In this document: one piece after another, positions 8,051 through 16,939 of the stretch
Position numbering within the stretch: the first letter of the stretch is position 1
Layout of the letters: each line of letters begins with the position of its first letter
Assembly (NCBI RefSeq): GCF_010093445.1
Contig: NZ_PDWW01000001.1
Location: 186,001 to 250,000, forward strand
Reading direction: 5' to 3'
DNA from: Pseudoxanthomonas japonensis
Lineage (GTDB): Bacteria; Pseudomonadota; Gammaproteobacteria; Xanthomonadales; Xanthomonadaceae
Length of the DNA: 64,000 nt
Notes under the pieces: model-generated
Seen by the model: only the letters and a program-made list of their open reading frames with translations
Told to the model about the DNA's origin: nothing
The model's database searches: none
Program-made: the position numbers and the translations under genes

Positions 8051-9607
8051 TCAGCGGCACGCCTGCGTGCGGTGGAAATCGAGATCGGCATAGTCGTAGC
8101 TGAAGTCCGCATCCGGATCGACATGCGACAGTGTAAGTCCGGCGTCGCCGCTCGCCTTCGCTGCTGCAAAGTGCAACCAGGGCTCCGCGTCCACACTGTC
8201 GTCGTCCCAGTCCACCAGCCAGCGCTCGTCCACACGCATCATCGTGCCCGCCAGCATCGGCGAGCGCGCCGCGACGAAGCGCACGCGATCACCTTGTGGA
8301 CACAGCGACACGTCGCCGAACCAGGGATCGCGGTAGTGCCCGGTCCAGGCAGCTAGCGCTCGGGGGCTGGCGATCGTGCGATGGCGCGTGTCCGCCTTCG
8401 GCTTGGCGGCCCGCTCGCCGGCACGCTCCCGATCCAGCAGCTCGGCGTAGTACGCCACCGTTGGGGTCGATTGCGGTGCGGTGAACTGCTTGGTCAGCAC
8501 CTGCCCCAATACCGTGCGTGCCGCCTCGCCTTCGCCGTTGATCAGGATGACGATGCCGGTGCGCTGGTCGGGCAGCAGGATGACCGACGAATACATCCCG
8601 GCCAGCGTGCCGGTATGGGCCACCTTCCACGCGCCATCGACATCCGACAGGCGCCAGCCGTAGCCGTAGGCCGAGAAGTGACTGTTGTCCCAGGCGCGCA
8701 TGCGCGCGCTCACCGGCATCGGCATGTGCGCCGTCCAAACGGCCTTGCGCTGCGCGGGCGACAGCCACGCGGGCGTCGCGTCCGGCGACAGCCACATGCG
8801 CATCCACGTCAGCATGTCGTCGAGGCTGCAGCGGATGCCGCCGGCCGCCATGGACGTGACGTTGGGAACCACCTCGTCATCCTCACGGATGACACGATTC
8901 CCCAGTGGCGTGCGCATGTGCGGCTGGGCCACGTTGCCGACCTCGGCGCGGTTCCATTCGCCGACCTGGCAGCGCGACAGGCCGAGCGGCTGGAACAGTT
9001 CGCGCTTCACCAGCTCTTCGTAGGGCGCACCGCCGGCAGCGGCCGCCACCTCGCCCGCGACGACATACAGCAGGTTGTCGTAGGCATACGTGGCCCGGAA
9101 GCTGTGCGTCGGCTTGAGGTGCTGTAGTCCTGCGATGATGTCGTCGCGGGTGAACCGGTTCGGTTCCGGCCACAGCATCAGGTCGCCCGCGCCCAGCCCC
9201 AGACCACTGTTGTGGATCAGCAGGTCACGCACCTGCATCTGCTGGGTGACCCACGGGTCGTGCATGCGGAACTGTGGCAGGTATTTGGTGACCGGGTCGT
9301 CCCACTTCAGCTTGCCGGCATCGACCAGGCGTGCGAGTACACCGGCCGTCATCGCCTTGCTGTTGGACGCGATCTTGAACAGCGTGTCGTTGTCGATCTT
9401 CTCGCCGCTGCCGGCCTGCAACTCGCCCAGCGTGCGGGTGTACGCGATCTCGCCGTCGCGGATGATGCCGACCGCGATGCCGGGCAGCTCGTAGCGGTCG
9501 AATGTCTGCTGGACAGCGGAGTCGATCTCGATGCCGGCAGGCTCGGCCTTTGCGGTATGTGCCAGAAGAATGGCGAGAACCCACAGCAATCTCATCGACT
9601 GGCCCAA
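8051..9607 (-). CDS. Exported penicillin-binding-type serine hydrolase (class C beta-lactamase/DD-peptidase fold)
   Basis: This 518-residue protein has a signal peptide and the serine-hydrolase triad motifs: SxxK as SNSK (81-84), YxN as YDN (176-178) and HTG in KVAHTGTLAG. It is longer than true AmpC enzymes; a C-terminal domain of about 150 residues (from about 370) resembles the lipocalin-like extensions of family S12 peptidases. Relatives include D-aminopeptidases, DD-carboxypeptidases and esterases. Its position directly before a D-Ala-D-Ala dipeptidase and a D-amino-acid dehydrogenase favours a peptidase acting on D-amino-acid peptides. A start at residue 5 (9595) is also possible. Antibiotic resistance is not implied. 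Confidence 0.8.
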   Translation of the reverse strand: MGQSMRLLWVLAILLAHTAKAEPAGIEIDSAVQQTFDRYELPGIAVGIIRDGEIAYTRTLGELQAGSGEKIDNDTLFKIASNSKAMTAGVLARLVDAGKLKWDDPVTKYLPQFRMHDPWVTQQMQVRDLLIHNSGLGLGAGDLMLWPEPNRFTRDDIIAGLQHLKPTHSFRATYAYDNLLYVVAGEVAAAAGGAPYEELVKRELFQPLGLSRCQVGEWNRAEVGNVAQPHMRTPLGNRVIREDDEVVPNVTSMAAGGIRCSLDDMLTWMRMWLSPDATPAWLSPAQRKAVWTAHMPMPVSARMRAWDNSHFSAYGYGWRLSDVDGAWKVAHTGTLAGMYSSVILLPDQRTGIVILINGEGEAARTVLGQVLTKQFTAPQSTPTVAYYAELLDRERAGERAAKPKADTRHRTIASPRALAAWTGHYRDPWFGDVSLCPQGDRVRFVAARSPMLAGTMMRVDERWLVDWDDDSVDAEPWLHFAAAKASGDAGLTLSHVDPDADFSYDYADLDFHRTQACR

Positions 9608-9630
9608 TGCACTGCGTTCTCAACATTGAC

Positions 9631-9671
9631 GAAAAGAAGGGCGTCGCCGCAATTTCTTCACGGCAACGCCC
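9631..9671 (-). terminator. Intrinsic terminator after TonB-dependent receptor 1
   Basis: On the minus strand GGGCGTTGCCG and CGGCGACGCCC form an 11-bp stem with one mismatch and an 11-nt loop (9639-9671), followed by TTCTTTTC. It lies 27 nt past the receptor stop and ahead of the serine hydrolase start. The downstream trio therefore either depends on read-through or has its own promoter. Confidence 0.7.
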
Positions 9672-9697
9672 CGTTTGCTATCTCACAAACCCGTATG

Positions 9698-12637
9698 TCA
9701 GAAGAATTTGTATTCCAATACCAGGTTGAATGCACGTCCTCGCGGATCAGCGACACGTGGCTCCCAGCCAGAGCCGCCGCCGTAATCAAGATAAGCCACG
9801 GTGAAGGGCGGATCGGTATTAAGGAGGTTCCGGATGCCGAAGGTCGCCTTCAGCCCTTCCATTCCCGTCCAACTCACACTGTAGTTGTACGTGATGTACT
9901 CATCGACGTCGGGATCGTAGTTGGGCAGGTCTGCAGGGTCCAATGCTCCGCGACTGATGGCTCGCGGCACCCAGTCCTTATAGCCATCCCTGTACACCTG
10001 AGTCAGCGTGTGTGCCCAGTCTCCCTTCGCCCAGCCAAAACTCAACGTGTGCTTCCATTCAATCGGCAAGATGCCCCACTGGGTGTAGCTCCCGACCTGA
10101 TCTGCGCTCCATGGCGAGGTCTCGAGCGTCTTGGTCTTGTATTGATCGAGATAGTTGCCATTGAAGTGGATGTTCCAGTTGCCGCCCGCCAGCTCACCGC
10201 GCAGGTTGGCATCCACTTCAATGCCGCGCGTCAGCGTTCCACCCGTATTGACGTAGCGCTGGTCGATCTGCACGACGTTTCCGCTGGCGTCGCGAATCCA
10301 GTTTTCCCTGAAGATGTCGTAGTTGTCTTTGAGCTCGCGCAAGGTTGTGGAGCGCACCGTGGCCAGTCGTTCGATCTCCCACCAGTCGACGCTGACATTG
10401 AAATTGCTGGTAGGCGCAAACACGACGCCGATACTCCGCTGTTCGGACTCCTCAGGCTTCAGGTTCGGGTTGCCGCCAGTGAGAATCGTGGGATAGATGT
10501 TCTCGCAGCCCGCTTCGCTGGCATCCGGATCACCTCCCGGGCATGTTGCGGGGTCGGCGATGTCCACGCCTGCGCCGATGCTGGGCGACTCTGTCGTTCC
10601 TCGGAACAGCTTGGCGAAATCGGGCACCTTGAAGCCCGTGCTGTATGACCCGCGGAATGCGAGCCAATCCACTGGCTGCCATTTGAATGAGTACTTGGGA
10701 TTGAACGTCCCGCCGAAACCGTCATAGTCATCGTAACGACCCGATATCGTGGCATTCAACGAATCCAGCACGGGCACGAGGAACTCGGCATATACCGCTT
10801 TTACGTTGCGAGCCTTGCCGGTCATGTAGTTGTTCGCATCACCCGCTGCTTGGTAGATCCATGCGCTACCGCCCGTGGTCGGATACGTGGTGGAATCCCA
10901 CAGGGCGGGGCCGGTGAACTCGTACTCCTCGCGACGCCATTCCGCCCCGAAAGCCGCCTGCACATCGTCTTTGGCCCAAAGGCCGAAGCCGAGACTACCG
11001 GTGAAGGTCGCGTCGAATGTGGTCGTGGTGGTTTCGCCGCTATAAAGCTGCGTGCCATCGGCTGAAATGGACTCAAGCGCTGCCAGCGCTTCGGGGGTCT
11101 GGCTCTGGCCCGGCAACAGGAAGGGATTGATCAACCCCGTTCGCAGCATCTCCTTCAATGGCGCCGTGAAGACGAAGCCATTGGTCAGCACCGACTCGGC
11201 CTTGCTGCTCGACCTTGAAAGGCCCGTCGTATAGTTCCAGTTGCCGATGCTGCCATCCAGACCCAACATCAACCGCATGGCTTTGGTGGTCGTGGTGTAT
11301 TGCCGCGGCCCGCACTCGTAGCACCTCCAGCGGTACGCAATGGGATTCCCATAGATCAGATTGGCTTGAGGCCCAAAGTGGCCCAAGAGCGCGCCATAGA
11401 CCATGTCGTAGGTCGCGCGGGTGAGATCGTTGAGGGGATACGGATCCAGCGTACCTGCTGCAGTTGCGGGATTGGTGGTAGACGGAATGGCGGTCGTAAA
11501 CTGCAGCGCTTCGAACCGGCGCTTGGACTCCACCTCCGACCCCATGGCTTCGATGTAGAACTGATGCCGGTCAGATATGTTGAACGTGAAGCGGCCAATC
11601 AGTTGATTGGTCTCGGATGCCTGCTGGAGCGTGCGTGCGCGGCCGTAATCCCAGGCGCAGGCGTAACGAAACGTCGGGTAATCCCAGATCTCGTTGGCGT
11701 AAGGCCCCATCAGGTCGCCGGCATTCTCGCAACCGATTCCTCCAGGGAGGTCCGCGATATTCACCCAGTTCTGTGGGCCGCCTCCAAGCGGGTCCGTCAA
11801 ATTTCCGTTGATCAGCGTACCTGCACCGCTACCGATGGTGGCGAAGGGGCCACCGCGGGAGTCGGGAGACAGGCCCCGGTCCGGCCGGAAGCTATTGGTG
11901 AAATCCCGGTCCTTACCCGTGAGAATCTCATTCTTCTTGTGGTTCCAAGCCAACCACACATTCCAGCGGTCACTATCGAGGTCACCGACGCCGCCCAGCA
12001 ACCCCGCGCGATAGATGTTGCCGCCACCTTCATCCGTCACGTCGGCACCCAGGGTGGCCGATAGTCCCTGATAGTCCGATCTCGTAATGAAGTTGATGAC
12101 GCCCCCGATAGCATCGGTGCCATACATGGCCGAGGCACCGTCACGCAGCACTTCAACCCGGTCGATGGCTTGGAAGGGAATCGAGTTCAGGTCCACCACC
12201 TGGCCACCCAGACCATGTGCGGCTACACGCCGGCCATTTAGCAGTACCAGCGTGGCGTCAGCGCCCTGTCCACGCAGATTGGCGCCTGACAAGCCATTGT
12301 TGCCACGCCCATCTGCTTGGCCCGGCGGCGAGATCGAATTGTTGGCCGCGAGGCTATCCGAGCCACTGGTCGCGATGTTGAGCTGCTGCAACAGCTGTTC
12401 CGCCGAAGAGATGCCCTGCGCTTCGATCTCCGCCCTCTGGATGATGGTGATCGGAAGCGCTGCCTCTACATCGGTGCGCTTGATACGCGAGCCTGTGACA
12501 TTCACCGTATCTAGCGTGCGGGCAGCGCTGCTTGTGGAAGCCTCATCCTGCGCGAACACGACGCCGGGAACGGCCAAGCCCAACAGGATGGCGGTAGCGA
12601 GGTGGGTGGGCCTGAGCGAAGGGCGTCGAGCGGGCAT
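9698..12637 (-). CDS. TonB-dependent outer-membrane receptor 1
   Basis: From the ATG at 12637 (AGGAG about 7 nt upstream) the product is 979 residues. It has a signal peptide ending VVFAQD, a plug domain with VNVTGSRIKRTDVEAALPIT and GVINFITRSDY, and a long beta-barrel ending in aromatic residues (EYKFF), as outer-membrane barrels do. The plug style (GSRIKR..., LLQQLN) is that of xanthomonad receptors importing peptides or carbohydrates, not clearly siderophores. GC looks lower than in neighbouring genes; two sampled 60-base rows gave 53% and 60%. The shared regulatory element at 12912-12960 lies upstream, and the locus context suggests a muropeptide-type ligand. Confidence 0.9.
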   Translation of the reverse strand: MPARRPSLRPTHLATAILLGLAVPGVVFAQDEASTSSAARTLDTVNVTGSRIKRTDVEAALPITIIQRAEIEAQGISSAEQLLQQLNIATSGSDSLAANNSISPPGQADGRGNNGLSGANLRGQGADATLVLLNGRRVAAHGLGGQVVDLNSIPFQAIDRVEVLRDGASAMYGTDAIGGVINFITRSDYQGLSATLGADVTDEGGGNIYRAGLLGGVGDLDSDRWNVWLAWNHKKNEILTGKDRDFTNSFRPDRGLSPDSRGGPFATIGSGAGTLINGNLTDPLGGGPQNWVNIADLPGGIGCENAGDLMGPYANEIWDYPTFRYACAWDYGRARTLQQASETNQLIGRFTFNISDRHQFYIEAMGSEVESKRRFEALQFTTAIPSTTNPATAAGTLDPYPLNDLTRATYDMVYGALLGHFGPQANLIYGNPIAYRWRCYECGPRQYTTTTKAMRLMLGLDGSIGNWNYTTGLSRSSSKAESVLTNGFVFTAPLKEMLRTGLINPFLLPGQSQTPEALAALESISADGTQLYSGETTTTTFDATFTGSLGFGLWAKDDVQAAFGAEWRREEYEFTGPALWDSTTYPTTGGSAWIYQAAGDANNYMTGKARNVKAVYAEFLVPVLDSLNATISGRYDDYDGFGGTFNPKYSFKWQPVDWLAFRGSYSTGFKVPDFAKLFRGTTESPSIGAGVDIADPATCPGGDPDASEAGCENIYPTILTGGNPNLKPEESEQRSIGVVFAPTSNFNVSVDWWEIERLATVRSTTLRELKDNYDIFRENWIRDASGNVVQIDQRYVNTGGTLTRGIEVDANLRGELAGGNWNIHFNGNYLDQYKTKTLETSPWSADQVGSYTQWGILPIEWKHTLSFGWAKGDWAHTLTQVYRDGYKDWVPRAISRGALDPADLPNYDPDVDEYITYNYSVSWTGMEGLKATFGIRNLLNTDPPFTVAYLDYGGGSGWEPRVADPRGRAFNLVLEYKFF

Positions 12638-12964
12638 GCGGATCTCCTCTGGATGTCTTTGTGCGCGGTGTGCGCGACCGATGTGATGGGCTGCGATACG
12701 CTCGGCGCGCGGTTCCGGGGCCGACGCCGTTGCCCGCGCGGGGGCTGCGTCGCTGTCGTTCCTCGATCCCCGGCCCGGATGGCTCCCCATTCGCGCCTTG
12801 CCGCGCATCCCATCCCGGGTGCGCACCACAGATTGCATTTGAAACCGACTACTCCGGCACCCCTGCCGGCAAAACCCCTGTGATGGCGGTGTAGCACGCA
12901 GCTTGACCGCAGTCAATAAATTATTCTTGCGCCGCAAAAAAACCGACTTGAATATTCCTGTTTG
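12638..12964 (-). other. 327-bp promoter region and leader of TonB-dependent receptor 1
   Basis: No gene is apparent here. The amiD-proximal end holds the shared operator-like element (12912-12960) and a possible minus-strand promoter, TTGACT at 12911-12916 and TACACC at 12888-12893 with 17 bp between. Transcription would start near 12881, leaving an unusually long leader of about 240 nt before the receptor ATG. Confidence 0.55.
12912..12960 (-). promoter_or_regulatory. Shared composite operator A, upstream of TonB receptor 1
   Basis: GTCAATAAATTATTCTTG (12912-12929) contains the 11-bp perfect palindrome AATAAATTATT. AATATTCCTG (12951-12960) follows 39 bp from start to start. The same two blocks with one change each and the same 39-bp offset occur at 18511-18559. 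On the minus strand the half-site CAAGAATA/CAGGAATA repeats at a 31-bp interval, about three helical turns, just upstream of the TTGACT -35 box. A binding site for the RpiR regulator in this locus is the leading inference. Confidence 0.6.
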
Positions 12965-13723
12965 TTACGGCGATGCCACGGGTGGCGCAGTCAGCGCATG
13001 CAGGATGCGCAGGTCTTCGGCATCCAGTTCCGTGCCTTCCATGCCGCGAAAGCGATGGTGGAAAGCACGCACCGTATCGGGGCGATTGTCGGTGGCGTAG
13101 CCGATCGCCTGCAGCGCCAGCCACGGATCGAAGCCGGGCGGGGGATCACCAACACCCTCCGCCGGCCATACACCGAAGCCGGCGTCCGCCAGACGCTTCC
13201 ACGGGAACAGCGGACCCGGGTCGATCTTGCGCGTCGGCGCCAGGTCCGAGTGGCCGATGACCTGCGTCGGAGGGATGCGCAGACGTTGGGTCAGGTCGCG
13301 CAGCAGCACGATCAGGCTGTCGATCTGCACGTCGGGAAACGGACTCTTGCCGTCGTTGTCGATCTCGATGCCGATCGAGGCGTTGTTGACGTCGGTGATC
13401 GCGCCCCAGCGCCCCGCGCCGGCGTGCCAGGCGCGCTGCGTGTCGCTGACCAGCTGGTAGATCTTGCCGTCCTTGCCCAGCAGGTAGTGCGAGCTGACAC
13501 GTCCGCCACTGTTGCGGCTACGCAGCGTGTCCAATGACTGCTCCACCGAATCCTGTTCGGTGTAGTGCAGCACGATGACCACCGGCCGCCGCTCGTCGAA
13601 GTTCTTCGAGGGCACCCAGGTCGCGAGCGGATTGCGTGGAGCGGAGTGCGCGCATGCGCCGAGCAGGAGCACCATGGCGGCGAGGATCGCGGACCGGCAG
13701 GCGGATGGGACGTGCTTCGTCAT
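12965..13723 (-). CDS. AmiD/AmpD-family N-acetylmuramoyl-L-alanine amidase, lipoprotein
   Basis: The product is 252 residues with a lipobox (LLLGAC, Cys 24), like the outer-membrane amidase AmiD. The amidase_2 zinc motifs are present: VLHYTE (first His), SSHYLL, the NNASIGIEI strand and GHSDLAPTRKIDPGP carrying the later ligands and catalytic residue. This enzyme hydrolyses the amide bond between N-acetylmuramic acid and L-alanine in peptidoglycan fragments, releasing free stem peptides. The start at 13723 is chosen over an upstream in-frame codon because it begins the signal peptide. It follows TonB receptor 2 by about 130 nt on the same strand, but a terminator lies between them. Confidence 0.88.
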   Translation of the reverse strand: MTKHVPSACRSAILAAMVLLLGACAHSAPRNPLATWVPSKNFDERRPVVIVLHYTEQDSVEQSLDTLRSRNSGGRVSSHYLLGKDGKIYQLVSDTQRAWHAGAGRWGAITDVNNASIGIEIDNDGKSPFPDVQIDSLIVLLRDLTQRLRIPPTQVIGHSDLAPTRKIDPGPLFPWKRLADAGFGVWPAEGVGDPPPGFDPWLALQAIGYATDNRPDTVRAFHHRFRGMEGTELDAEDLRILHALTAPPVASP

Positions 13724-13789
13724 GATGGATACCTCGATGAGACGCAATGCGTAGGAATAACACGGACGACGCGCTCGGCCGCGAATGAC

Positions 13790-13824
13790 CGGAAGAAAGA
13801 AAGGCCTGCCGCGGACGGCAGGCC
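13790..13824 (-). terminator. Intrinsic terminator after TonB-dependent receptor 2
   Basis: GGCCTGCC (13803-13810) and GGCAGGCC (13817-13824) form a perfect 8-bp stem with a 6-nt loop. On the minus strand it is followed by the T-rich run TTTCTTTCTTCC. It is 34 nt after the receptor stop. Confidence 0.75.
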
Positions 13825-13857
13825 ACCGGAGAAGCCCACTTCAAACCTGCGTCGCGA

Positions 13858-16800
13858 TCAGAAATTCCAGGTAACCACCAGCTGAGCGTACCGCGGCGAT
13901 TGCCAGTTGGTGGGCGTACCGAACGTGGACCGGCGCACGCCCGGATTGCTCTCGTAACGGGCGGCCACGTTGACCTCCTCTTGCGCGTTGAGCACGTTGA
14001 ACACTGACAGCCGCGCCTTCAGGTCGATGCCCTCTACCGGGAGGGTCCAGGTCACGCTGGCACCCATGTTGTAGATCCACGGCATGCGCCCGTAAGCACC
14101 GCGCGGCGAGTATTGGTACTCGCGATCCGTGTAGCTCCACGGCGTGCCATCGTTCGGATTGACACAGTTCGCCACGCACAGCCAGCCGGTGCCGCCACCA
14201 CTGCCGGTGCTGGTGAAGCTGGCCACGGCGAAGTTCTCATCAGGCCAGGTGACACCGAAGGCGGTGATCGGACCACCGGACAGCGCGGTGAACGTGGCGC
14301 CGAAGCTCCACATTTCGTTGAGCTTGTAGCTGCCTCGCAGCTTGATCTGGTGGCGATGGTCGTTGAACAGGTCGCCGTAACGTTCGTTGTTCGCAGGATG
14401 GTCCCAGTGCTGGACCATGCCGGTGTCACCGTAGTTGGTGTCGGAGTTGACCGGACCTTCGTGGTTGCCCTCGGACTTGGACCACAAGTAGGAGGCGTTA
14501 AACGCCCACTTGTCATCCCAGGCGCGGTCGATCTGGAACTCGACGGCCTTGTAAGTCCGTTTGGGCTTGGAATAGCCCACGATGCGGTTGCTGCCGACGG
14601 TGATATACCCCTCCTTGGAGGTGTCGATGGTGACCCAGCCATCCTGGGCGCAACCCATTTCCGTGGTCCCCCACAGGGTCAGCGGATCGCCCGGGTTGGC
14701 GATCGGCCACAACGTGCCGTGGCGCACACCGCATAGCGCGTTGATCCGCACATCGTCCATGGCGTTGTCCATACGCCGGTAGGTGGCGTTTACGCCCCAC
14801 GACCAGGCTTGGTTGATCACCTGCTGGAAGCCAAGGATCGCCTCGTCCTGATGGACCGCATCGAGGTTGCGGTCCACCGGTTCGTTCGAGAGGTTGTAGC
14901 TGTCGTCGACATCACCGATCTGTGCGCCGACGATCGGCGCCATGTACGGCGCGCCCGTGATCGGATTGGTTTCCGGCGTCCAACCGTCCAAGGCATAGAA
15001 CGTGTACTCGTCGGTCAGGCCACCGGCGAAGTTGTAGCTGATGATGCTCGTGACCGGCATGTAGTAGCGGCCCAGGTTGCCGAACAGCTTGGTACTGCCG
15101 TCACCCTTCATGTCCCAGGAGAAGCCGAGGCGCGGCGAGACCAGGTTGTCCAGCTTGATGTAGCTGTTGCCAGCGGCGTCGAAGTTCTCGAAATTGTCCA
15201 CACGCAGGCCGAGGTTCAGCATCAGGCTGGGCGTTACATTCCAGATGTCCTCCGCGTACAACGCGCTGGTCTCGATGTCGAAAACGCCGCCTGCTGCACG
15301 CTTGCGTGCCCGTAGGTACGCGTTGACGCCGGTGGGCAACGGCGTGCCGTTGTCCAGCACTTGGTTCGGACTGGTACGTCCATAGGCAGTCAACATCCTG
15401 CCGTTCGGACCGGCATAGCGGTCGAAGCGCTCGGTGGTCATCAGTTCGTGGTCCCAGCCGAAACGCAACAGGTGGTCGCCGAGCGCCCACTCCAGATCCA
15501 AGCGTTTGGCCTTGCGCTCGTCCTCGTGCGAGACCACGGACCCTCCCGGGTGGCAACCCAGCGCGGGACTTCCCATCGCCCGGTACACGGCACCGTACGA
15601 AGCGTTCTCATAACCCACTACCTCGCAGAGGTCATCCGCCGGCGACCTCCCGAAGCTGCTGCTGCGGTTGATGCCATACATGGCCTTGGCGGTGAAATTT
15701 TCGCCGAAATGGCCGGTATAGGTGATCGAACCACTCTTGCCGCCGCTTTCGGTCGTGCGCTGACCGTCGAGCAGGCCGATGACGCCGGTATCCCAGTTGT
15801 AGGCGTAGGCACTGGTGTCGCTGGAGGCTTCGTCGGAGAAGGCGAGCAATTCCAGCAGGTGGTTGTCGGTGATGTTCCAGTCCAGCTTTGTGCCCCAGAA
15901 GCCGTTGCTACCATCTCCCTTGGTCCAGCTGCTGCCGCCGGCGTTGGTGTAGTGCGAATTGCTCTCGCGCTGCTCGTACATCGCGAACAGGAACAGTTTG
16001 TCCTCGATGAGCGGCCCCGAGGCCCAACCATTGGTCTTCAGGAAACTGCTGCCATCGCGGCTGGAGCGCGCATTGGTGCTGCCGTCCGAGTAATAGCGGT
16101 CGTCGCCGGCCGTCCTCCAGGCGTTGGGCTCGAAGGTGACAGTCACGCCACCCTGAAGTTCATTTCCGCCGCGCCGGGTCACCGCATTGATCACGCCGCC
16201 GGTGGCGCGACCGAACTCGACTGAATAGCCACCGGTCTTGACTTGAAACTCTTGGAAGAAGTCGAAGGGCGCAGTGGAGAAGCTGTGGCGTTTATAGAAG
16301 TCGGTAACGTTGAGACCGTTGATGAACACCGAATTCTCGGCCACCGATGATCCTCCGAACGAGAGGCCGCTGACATTGGAGGCGTTGCCGGAGATCACGC
16401 CTGGCGCAAGCAGCGCCACAGATGAAGCATCTTGCGCGACGGGCAGTCGCGCCAACTCCTCGCGACTGACGTTGGTCGCCGACTCCGTCGAGCGCACGTC
16501 CACGCGGTTGACCACCCGCGAACCCACCACCTGCACCGCATTGAGGTTCACCACGCCGCCGTTGGCGCCCAGGTTGACCGTGGTCGTGCCTCCCAGCGAC
16601 ACATTGACCCCGACGGCGTCGCCGACGTTGGCGCCATCGCGCTTGACCTGCAACTGGTAGTCGCCGATGGGCAACTGGGTCAGGCGATAGCTGCCGTTGC
16701 CTTCCACGGTCACCGTGCGCGTCGCGCCCGTCGCCGTATTGGTGATCGTGATCTGGTCGCCCGCGCTGGCGCGACCCGCGACCGCGCCGGTCGCGCTCTG

Positions 16801-16884
16801 CGCCATCGCCAGCGGCGCCATCGTGGCGATGCATGCGCCCAGGGCGATACCCAGCGCCGCTTTCTTCAGAACCTTGCCTTTCAT
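13858..16884 (-). CDS. TonB-dependent receptor 2 with N-terminal carboxypeptidase-regulatory-like domain (Oar-type)
   Basis: The product is 1008 residues with a signal peptide (cleavage near PLAMAQS). An Ig-like CarboxypepD_reg domain follows over about residues 30-115 (GSYRLTQLPIGDYQLQV), then a plug with QVVGSRVVNRVDVRSTES and GGVINAVTRRGG, and a large barrel ending VVTWNF. This Oar-like architecture differs from receptor 1. Such receptors take up large ligands or pass proteins across the outer membrane with TonB-ExbBD energy. It starts 55 nt after the transglutaminase-like gene and probably shares its promoter. A peptide or muropeptide ligand is inferred from context only. Confidence 0.88.
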   Translation of the reverse strand: MKGKVLKKAALGIALGACIATMAPLAMAQSATGAVAGRASAGDQITITNTATGATRTVTVEGNGSYRLTQLPIGDYQLQVKRDGANVGDAVGVNVSLGGTTTVNLGANGGVVNLNAVQVVGSRVVNRVDVRSTESATNVSREELARLPVAQDASSVALLAPGVISGNASNVSGLSFGGSSVAENSVFINGLNVTDFYKRHSFSTAPFDFFQEFQVKTGGYSVEFGRATGGVINAVTRRGGNELQGGVTVTFEPNAWRTAGDDRYYSDGSTNARSSRDGSSFLKTNGWASGPLIEDKLFLFAMYEQRESNSHYTNAGGSSWTKGDGSNGFWGTKLDWNITDNHLLELLAFSDEASSDTSAYAYNWDTGVIGLLDGQRTTESGGKSGSITYTGHFGENFTAKAMYGINRSSSFGRSPADDLCEVVGYENASYGAVYRAMGSPALGCHPGGSVVSHEDERKAKRLDLEWALGDHLLRFGWDHELMTTERFDRYAGPNGRMLTAYGRTSPNQVLDNGTPLPTGVNAYLRARKRAAGGVFDIETSALYAEDIWNVTPSLMLNLGLRVDNFENFDAAGNSYIKLDNLVSPRLGFSWDMKGDGSTKLFGNLGRYYMPVTSIISYNFAGGLTDEYTFYALDGWTPETNPITGAPYMAPIVGAQIGDVDDSYNLSNEPVDRNLDAVHQDEAILGFQQVINQAWSWGVNATYRRMDNAMDDVRINALCGVRHGTLWPIANPGDPLTLWGTTEMGCAQDGWVTIDTSKEGYITVGSNRIVGYSKPKRTYKAVEFQIDRAWDDKWAFNASYLWSKSEGNHEGPVNSDTNYGDTGMVQHWDHPANNERYGDLFNDHRHQIKLRGSYKLNEMWSFGATFTALSGGPITAFGVTWPDENFAVASFTSTGSGGGTGWLCVANCVNPNDGTPWSYTDREYQYSPRGAYGRMPWIYNMGASVTWTLPVEGIDLKARLSVFNVLNAQEEVNVAARYESNPGVRRSTFGTPTNWQSPRYAQLVVTWNF

Positions 16885-16939
16885 CCCCGCTCTCTCCTGC
16901 TAAAGATGTTGGTTGAATCGTGTTGTGGTCGTATCGCGC

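Noticed and set aside
7342-9607. Glycopeptide or beta-lactam resistance island
   Set aside because: vanH, vanA and a vanRS-type pair are absent, the VanX protein is exported, and the serine hydrolase is linked to a D-amino-acid dehydrogenase. Catabolism fits better.
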